The position numbers and the translations under genes were made by a program. The notes under the pieces were generated by a model that did not search any database, was not told the origin of the DNA, and saw nothing but the letters and a program-made list of their open reading frames with translations. DNA of 14,045 nt from contig JNEM01014500.1 in the NCBI GenBank assembly GCA_000697335.1, forward strand, positions 1 to 14,045, in the 5' to 3' direction. This document shows positions 8,682 to 14,045 of this stretch, piece after piece (position 1 is the stretch's first letter; every line of letters begins with the position of its first letter). Origin of the DNA: Conidiobolus incongruus B7586. Taxonomy: Eukaryota; Entomophthoromycota; Entomophthoromycetes; Entomophthorales; Conidiobolaceae.

Positions 8682-9557
8682 TTAATAACAAGCCTTAATT
8701 TTACATTATAACATCAGAAAATTTTCAACTCATTCTCTACTTTCATTTAATACTTTCATTTATATTTTCTATTTTTTTACTTCTTATTTATAATTCTCCT
8801 TCTGTTTTATTAAATTTATTATCACTATTTTGATCACATCCAATATCTAATTTTTTTATAATCACCTTTCTCTAATCTTATTTTTATCATGATTTTATTT
8901 TAATTCTGATATCACTATTATTTTGAACCAACTTTTAAATTTATATTAAAATTAAATTAAAACATCTAATCTTTGACATTGTTTAAAATCACAATATAAA
9001 AAAATTAGTTTAGAATTTTAAAAATGAATATTGATTAGATAAAATTATTTGAGTGATTAATATTAAACTAAAATAACAATTTTCTCTTTATATTTTGGTA
9101 TAATATTTTTGCCATATTTTATTGGGATTAGTAATATCAAACTGATTATTTTTCCAATTATCCAATCTCTCACATTTAAAATTAAATCATTTAAAATATT
9201 ATATTTTAAGACCTTTGTGAGACTTGAGTCTAATTATTTCAATTCTTCTTACCTAATAATCATATTTAATTCCTAATTTGAATATATTCTGTATAAAAAT
9301 ATTATGTAATATTTTCATATCAAATTGTCTAATTCTGTTGAATTATTCATTAGCAATTAAATTCAGAGTTGAAGATGTCTGAGATTTCTTTGAAAATGCT
9401 GTAAAATACTAAAATGAATAATTTTTTTATTAATTTAAATAGATTAACAAAACAAGAATGTTCATAATTATCATATCCATCAATAAACTAAATTAAATTA
9501 CCATTAATACCTCAATTACATATTAATTTCACTATATATTAACTATCAATCTAATTA
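8682..9557. other. AT-rich intergenic region, no gene
   Basis: The first 240 nt, just 5' of the minus-strand tRNA-Asp, are pyrimidine-rich on the plus strand with very few G. The rest is ordinary AT-rich spacer. No frame, RNA gene or repeat could be supported. Confidence 0.5.
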
Positions 9558-10194
9558 ATTGGTTAATAATCTACAAACTGTTTTTAGACCAATACATATC
9601 AGATTTTGAAATAATGTATAAAGTGGATAAAGATTCTTTGGCTTTGAACCAATAACAATGGGTAAAACAATGGTTAGAATGTGATATGAAATTAAATCAA
9701 ACATTCAGACTACTGTTAGGCCTATTATCCATTGGTTGATGTAGTCACTGCAGAATATACATGATAATAAATAGGAATAAAATGATGAAAATAATTTGAA
9801 AATTCGCAATACTTGCACAATGGAAAAACTTCATTGGCTGTTGTGATTTATTTACATATTAAGATTAAAAGTGCTATTAATTCAATTAATATTTTTCAAT
9901 AGTTGGCCTTAAAATGTTGAATTTGGCTAATTGTAAATGAATCAGGTAAATGGGCTTGTGGTAGGCGGTTTGGAGGGGGTTTGCAAGGTTAACCAATAAG
10001 TAAGAATTTAGAAGAGAAGGGACATTTTAGTCTTATTAATTAATACAATGGACGCCAATTAGTCCAAATTAGAGTGGAGATTCAAGTATGTTGGATTTTG
10101 ACAGTTGGATGAATGCATAATATTGATTTGGAAGGTTTTTTGATTGATTTAATTACTGAAGAATTCAGTTTGAATGTTAATTGATATGTGGTGA
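9558..10194. other. Higher-complexity stretch with seven CCAAT/ATTGG boxes
   Basis: CCAAT or its complement starts at 9558, 9589, 9649, 9731, 9833, 9993 and 10055, seven in about 500 bp where roughly one is expected for this base composition. CCAAT boxes bind the fungal HAP/CBC complex in promoters. GC content is higher than in the flanks. The stretch lies downstream of the hypothetical gene on the minus strand and no gene start next to it is evident. A promoter for an unseen transcript or a non-coding RNA is possible. A 47-codon minus-strand open frame (about 9890-10030) has no start and was not called. Confidence 0.35.
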
Positions 10195-10521
10195 TTAGTG
10201 AGTACTGTTATTTGAGTGAAATATCTTGGTTTTCACATCCTTTATCAGTTTCAGAAGTCGGTAGGCTATTGCACCGTGGCGGCCACGATAGTGTTTCCCT
10301 ATTGTAGGAAATGCTGTAGCACGTCGAGGCATTGAGGAAGGAGTGGGTTTACTGAGCTTTGGATAAGGATGGAAACCATGTTTCTTTTTTGGGATACGCT
10401 CACCAAATAATGAAGGCTCTTCAGGTTGAGGTGGTGAGCTCTTGGGCTGAAGATGACTTAGTCGCTTTGTCAACTTCTGTTTAAAAGGGACAGGATGGTC
10501 CAAAGGTTCTAATTCAAACAT
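10195..10521 (-). CDS. Hypothetical basic, proline-rich protein (108 aa)
   Basis: I do not recognise the family. The single open frame starts with ATG at 10521 and ends with TAA. It is much richer in GC than its surroundings, which in this window otherwise marks coding DNA. The product has about 21 Lys/Arg against 7 acidic residues, 15 Pro and 8 His. An acidic start (MFELEPLD) leads into a disordered, proline-rich middle with a basic cluster (ERIPKKKHGF, residues 41-50). A basic C-terminal segment (HYRGRHGAIAYRLLKLIKDV, residues 77-96) could form an amphipathic helix. There is no signal peptide or membrane segment. A TATATAAAG box on the same strand, about 99 nt upstream, resembles the promoter spacing of the dismutase genes. 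A nuclear or nucleic-acid-binding role is possible, but this is only inference. Confidence 0.6.
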   Translation of the reverse strand: MFELEPLDHPVPFKQKLTKRLSHLQPKSSPPQPEEPSLFGERIPKKKHGFHPYPKLSKPTPSSMPRRATAFPTIGKHYRGRHGAIAYRLLKLIKDVKTKIFHSNNSTH

Positions 10522-10610
10522 ATTGATTTAAAAACAAGGATTGAAACAATAACAATATTTCAAAAAATAAAAGGTAATACAAAAATAAAAATGTCATCTG
10601 GTTGTTATTC

Positions 10611-10620
10611 TCTTTATATA
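10611..10620 (-). promoter_or_regulatory. TATA box of the 108-aa hypothetical gene
   Basis: TATATAAAGA on the minus strand, about 90-99 nt before the ATG at 10521, comparable to the 69-87 nt seen for the two dismutase genes. Confidence 0.5.
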
Positions 10621-10767
10621 CCTAAACATCCCTAATAATCCCTGAATCGTGAAAGTTGGAAAATTTAGGAGAATAATCGAGTGTTCGAAATAAATCCACC
10701 AATCAAAATGATTTCACCTTTCACATCATTTTAATTTCGAGCAATATCTAATAAAAAAATTCCAAAT

Positions 10768-11342
10768 TTAGCTGATTACAAAACTCAAAGACCCAATTTC
10801 AAATAATCTATTTATAGAATAAATTCCTATGACGATGACTTCTATTTCTTCTACCTCATACCATTCAGTTAGGGATTGTGATCTCTTATCTTGAATACCG
10901 TTTGACTGTAGATCTTTTAATAAGTTTCCAATTTGAAATTCTCAATTGGCTCCAATTGGATAATTATATTTTAATGAAATGTGTTCTAACTGGATAAATT
11001 TAATTTCGATTTTACCCGAGTAATTTCGAATATTTGGGTATTTGGTCTCCTGTGCAAATTTTGACAATGTTATGTTTAAAAGTTTGCTTTAAAGTACAAA
11101 TGGGTTAATCATAATATTGTGTGCCTAAATCAAATGATGATCTACAGTTTCAATATATTACAACTTCGCAATATATCAAACCATTATTCCAATATAACGT
11201 TTTTATAAATTAAACTCATTCTTTCAGCCTTCAAAATCGTCTGATTGTCTCAACAATGAGGTTAAAATTATACACAAATATTTCAGACTACAGTCCCAAT
11301 TCAAAATGTGGCAATTTTTGATCTTGATAGAATGTTTCGTAT
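10768..11342 (-). pseudogene. Possible decayed coding relic, leucine-rich-repeat-like
   Basis: One minus-strand frame runs through about 191 codons with some nine stops, fewer than expected for this composition. The last 105 codons (about 11085-10771) hold only one internal stop, TGA at 10944-10942. Readable pieces such as IQLEHISLKYNYPIGAN, FQIGNLLKDLQSNGIQDK and SLTEWYEVEEIEVIVIG have the spacing of leucines and the composition of a real protein, loosely like fungal F-box/leucine-rich-repeat proteins. There is no convincing start. An intron removing the TGA (GTAAAA donor, TTGAG acceptor) would keep frame but has poor signals. A second short frame at 10665-10730 contains GEIILIGG. This may be a host pseudogene, an unrecognised spliced gene, or chance. 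Confidence 0.25.
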
Positions 11343-11758
11343 ATTATCAATTCAAAAATTGATACTTATTAATTATTAACCTTTATTATTAATCTAATTG
11401 TCTTTAATGTTTATTATTGATACATTGAAACCTTATTTATCAATCGTTAGCATGATCCAATTTGATATCATCAGCATTTTTATTCTAATCAACCATTCAA
11501 ATATATATCGTTACCATCACTTTAACAAAAATGGAATTAACCTAAATTCAATTAAACAGTTATTACAATTTCTAAAGTTTGGTTAATATTAAATGGCTCA
11601 AAAAATTTAGTAATTTTAAAATTCGAATGATAATAAACTTTAAGAGTTGAAGTAAAGGTAGTAACACTTAAATAATTAATATCTTCTTCCTCTTATAATA
11701 ACACTATTCCATATTAATTATGAGAACTTAACCCTTTTATAAAATTTTTTACAATTCA

Positions 11759-11760
<2 letters not shown>
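11343..11760. other. AT-rich intergenic region, no gene
   Basis: A plus-strand open frame at 11398-11586 (first ATG 11407) is rich in Ile, Phe, Asn and Tyr, as expected from AT-rich spacer, and has no promoter or domain. I see nothing else. Confidence 0.45.

Positions 11761-11795
<35 letters not shown>
11761..11795. repeat. (TA)17 microsatellite
   Basis: An uninterrupted TA dinucleotide run of 35 nt. It marks roughly where the more complex DNA to the left gives way to the AT-rich repeat block to the right. A shorter AT run lies at 12490-12507. Confidence 0.95.
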
Positions 11796-11798
<3 letters not shown>

Positions 11799-12764
11799 AT
11801 ATTAAAATAGATATATGGAATATTATCATATTTATTTTTCGAAATCAAATTCTGAAATTATAAGTACAAACGTAATTCAAGGTACTCATTTCTAGTCAGT
11901 ATGGGGGATAGGGTAATAATTTTAATTTTTAATAAACAAAGCTTTGATAATTTTAGCTAAATATATATTGTTATTAAGATTTTCTATTTAATTTTTTATT
12001 ATTAATTCAAATATTAGTATTTTTTAATTTGAAAAATATATTAATTTTTTCATAAATTAACATTATTATTTTTGAACAAAATATTGTATTATTAATATTT
12101 AATATAAGCATATTATTAAATAATAATTGTTTTGCTATCTATAATAGTGACTTTGTAATTTTAACCCAGGTACCCTTAATTTATAATAATTAACTATATA
12201 TTGTGATATATATTTAATATACTAAAATAATATTATTAATCTTAATTTAAATTAATAATATATTTTTCAAATCAGATTGAAATTAAAATACTAATATATA
12301 ATTGATACTCTTTTATATTATTAATAACTTTTTCCTATACTTTTGGTAGACTTTTAACACTTGAAAAAGTTTAATATCCAAAACTAATATATTATGTTTT
12401 ATAAACCAAATGAATTTATTTATTAATATCTTTCCTTATTAATGTATATTTTAATAATATAAATAAATATAACTATAAAAATTATAATATGATATATATA
12501 TATATATAAGATATAATAGCTTTTCTTAATTATTTTAAACTAGAGAGGCTTTCATAAACTAATTTATAAATTATTATATATACTAACCCACAAAAGTGAG
12601 TTATAAAATCAAAAATTTATATAATTTAATTAATAACTAAAGCAATTATATATATTAGATTACTTGAAACTATAATAAATAATTAAAATATATTATTTGA
12701 TAATTAATAAATATATTTAGATATATTTAGTAAACTATTAGCAAAAATATTAATCCTTAAGATT
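11796..12764. other. AT-rich repeat-like DNA left of the transposon
   Basis: No gene. CpG is almost absent. It contains the segment shared with 4832-5000 and probably represents an older, decayed repeat next to or into which the Tc1-like element inserted. Confidence 0.4.
12290..12450 (+). repeat. Diverged dispersed repeat, copy B
   Basis: Partner of 4832-5000 in the same orientation, sharing a nearly identical 20-nt core around 12320-12345 and interrupted similarity on both sides. Family unknown. Confidence 0.5.
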
Positions 12765-12766
12765 TA

Positions 12767-12797
12767 ACTAAGGTAAGTTATAAATTTGTGGGTTTTT
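12767..12797 (+). repeat. Left terminal inverted repeat of the Tc1-like element
   Basis: Matches the reverse complement of 13934-13964 at 29 of 31 positions (differences at positions 1 and 24). Preceded directly by the TA target duplication. Confidence 0.85.
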
Positions 12798-13320
12798 GAG
12801 ATAAAAGGATATATTGAATAATATATAACTATATTTTTTTCTCTTTTTGTTAATATTTTATATAATAATTTATAAATATACTAAATTTTTTTTATTAGTA
12901 TTATTATACTTAAATCCTTCTTTAAAACAATCTACTTATGTATTAATTAACTTTATAAAAAAGGTAAATCAACTCATAATATTATTAGAATTACTAGTGT
13001 TAATTAGTGTATTATAGTTAATATTATTAAAAATAGCAATAAAGATATATTTAAACTTAAACTTAAACATGTTAAAATTATAAATGAATATAATAAGAAG
13101 TATATTTATAGGTTAATTAATATAAGTAAATATAGTACTATTATAAAAATATAGCAGGAACTATAAAACTATACAAGAATATTAGTTAACACTAATATTA
13201 TTATATATATTTTATATTAACATAAATACCACTTATATTTTAAAAAAACACTTTTAATTAAAGAAATCCTATTATAAAATTAGATAAAAGTTTAAATATT
13301 ACTATTAATATTAAATTAAA

Positions 13321-13930
13321 ATTAATTAAAGTAAAGTTATTTAGTTTAATAAAATAAAAATATATTTTAGTAGATTTAATAGAAAAATTAAATACTTTAG
13401 AAAAAATATAGATTTACTTTATAACCATTATGTTAATTTTACCCAAAAGTATAATAATAGGTTAATTATTATTTAAGGATATATGTTATCTTTAGATATA
13501 AAATATCTTTGTAAAATTAATAGAGGAATTAATGTTAAAATATATTAAAGTATTTTAAACAATAAATTAAAAAAACCATTGAATAATATAAGTTAAATAA
13601 ATCTAATGTTATTTTTTAATAAGATAATACCTTTTATTATATTATAACTTTTATTATCAAATAGCTTAAAAATAATAAGATAATAGTTATAAAATAACTT
13701 CTTTAATTTTTTAATTTTAACCTAATTAAATACTTTTAGGATTAGTTAAAAAAAGTTTTTAAAGTTTTCCCCTTAACAAAAAATTTAGATTAACTTTAAA
13801 AATATATTTAAGAAATATAGAATAAAATTAACTTTTTTTAATATAAGAAGTTAGTTGATTTTATACCCTATAAATTTAAAAAAGTTAAAAAAACTAAAGA
13901 TAAATAAATTAAGTTTTAATTTTTTTTATC
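13321..13930 (+). pseudogene. Decayed Tc1-type transposase
   Basis: In one frame (codons starting at 13321) motifs of the family can be seen through transition changes. VI-FNKIKIYF (13336-13368) corresponds to the VIFSDETKI-type motif, with the first catalytic Asp now Asn (AAT at 13348) and Glu now Lys. KYNNRLIII-GYM (13447-13485) corresponds to KYGGGxLMVWGCM. LCKINRGINVKIY (13507-13545) corresponds to the LCRIDGxMDAExY segment. Many TAA stops interrupt the frame, fitting CAA-to-TAA changes. A possible helix-turn-helix part (IYRLINISKYSTIIKI, 13104-13151) is in another frame, so at least one indel is likely. The comparisons are from memory of the family. Confidence 0.75.
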
Positions 13931-13933
13931 ACT

Positions 13934-13964
13934 AAAAACCTACAAATTTATAACTTACCTTAGG
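13934..13964 (-). repeat. Right terminal inverted repeat of the Tc1-like element
   Basis: Inverted partner of 12767-12797, followed by TA at 13965-13966. A local palindrome TTACCTTAGGTAA lies at the very end, so the tip may look symmetrical with its flank. Confidence 0.85.
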
Positions 13965-14045
13965 TAAAGTTTAAAGATTCATATTTTAACCAATTAATAA
14001 CTAAATATTATTATTTAATGATATATATTATTAATAGATATAATA

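Larger units (their letters stand above)
12767..13964 (+). mobile_element. Tc1/mariner-family DNA transposon, full length but inactive
   Basis: 1198 bp, the usual size of Tc1-like elements, flanked by TA at 12765-12766 and 13965-13966, the target duplication typical of the superfamily. The ends are 31-bp inverted repeats (12767-12797 and 13934-13964) that agree at 29 positions, beginning (A/C)CTAAGGTAAGTTATAAA. Similarity continues a few bases inward after a one-base shift. The interior encodes remains of a DDE transposase on the plus strand. Base changes are mostly of the CpA-to-TpA kind: in 13261-13620 I hand-counted about 10 CpA+TpG against 21 ApC+GpT, a ratio near 0.5, as in RIP-treated fungal repeats. 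Transposition is not expected. Confidence 0.85.

Noticed and set aside
9890-10030. Minus-strand open frame of 47 codons (ending LAKFNILRPTIEKY)
   Set aside because: No start codon, no splice signals and too short to claim.
11398-11586. Plus-strand open frame of 62 codons
   Set aside because: Begins at TTG, has spacer-like composition and no homology that I recognise.

Overview
This window looks like nuclear DNA of an AT-rich fungus. The supporting signs are short spliceosomal introns of 51-54 nt with GTAAGT/GTATGT-type donors, CTAAC/CTAAT/TACTAA-type branch sites and TAG/CAG acceptors, eukaryotic TATA boxes, isolated Pol III tRNA genes, and a transposon damaged in a way that resembles repeat-induced point mutation (RIP). 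I cannot name a species. Most of the window (positions 1-3120, 4084-6019, 6117-7100, 7996-8589, 8682-9557 and 11343-14045) is AT-rich DNA with no intact gene.

The centre is a tandem pair of same-orientation four-exon genes for manganese superoxide dismutase: 3282-4083 (214 aa) and 7174-7995 (220 aa). Exon sizes, intron phases and a TATAAATA box 69-87 nt before each ATG are shared, so they arose by duplication. A minus-strand tRNA-Thr(AGT) lies between them and a minus-strand tRNA-Asp(GTC) follows the second copy. The two genes differ at about 30 % of bases in exon 1. From late exon 3 start to late exon 4, including all of intron 3, they are identical except for one base in 386. This is the mark of recent gene conversion, and codon style says copy 1 was the donor. 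Outside the tract copy 2 has its own C-terminus ending Ser-His-Leu, a plausible peroxisomal PTS1 signal. The pair may therefore supply a cytosolic and a peroxisomal MnSOD. The proteins resemble bacterial-type MnSODs and lack a clear mitochondrial presequence.

The right half holds a short, basic, proline-rich hypothetical gene on the minus strand (10195-10521) with its own TATA box. Upstream of it is a possible decayed coding relic, and downstream is a CCAAT-box-rich stretch of higher complexity. A (TA)17 microsatellite follows at 11761. The far right carries a complete-length but dead Tc1/mariner-family DNA transposon (12767-13964, 1198 bp, TA target duplication, 31-bp inverted repeats). Its transposase motifs are still readable through C-to-T/G-to-A type changes. 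A diverged AT-rich repeat is shared between about 4832-5000 and 12290-12450.
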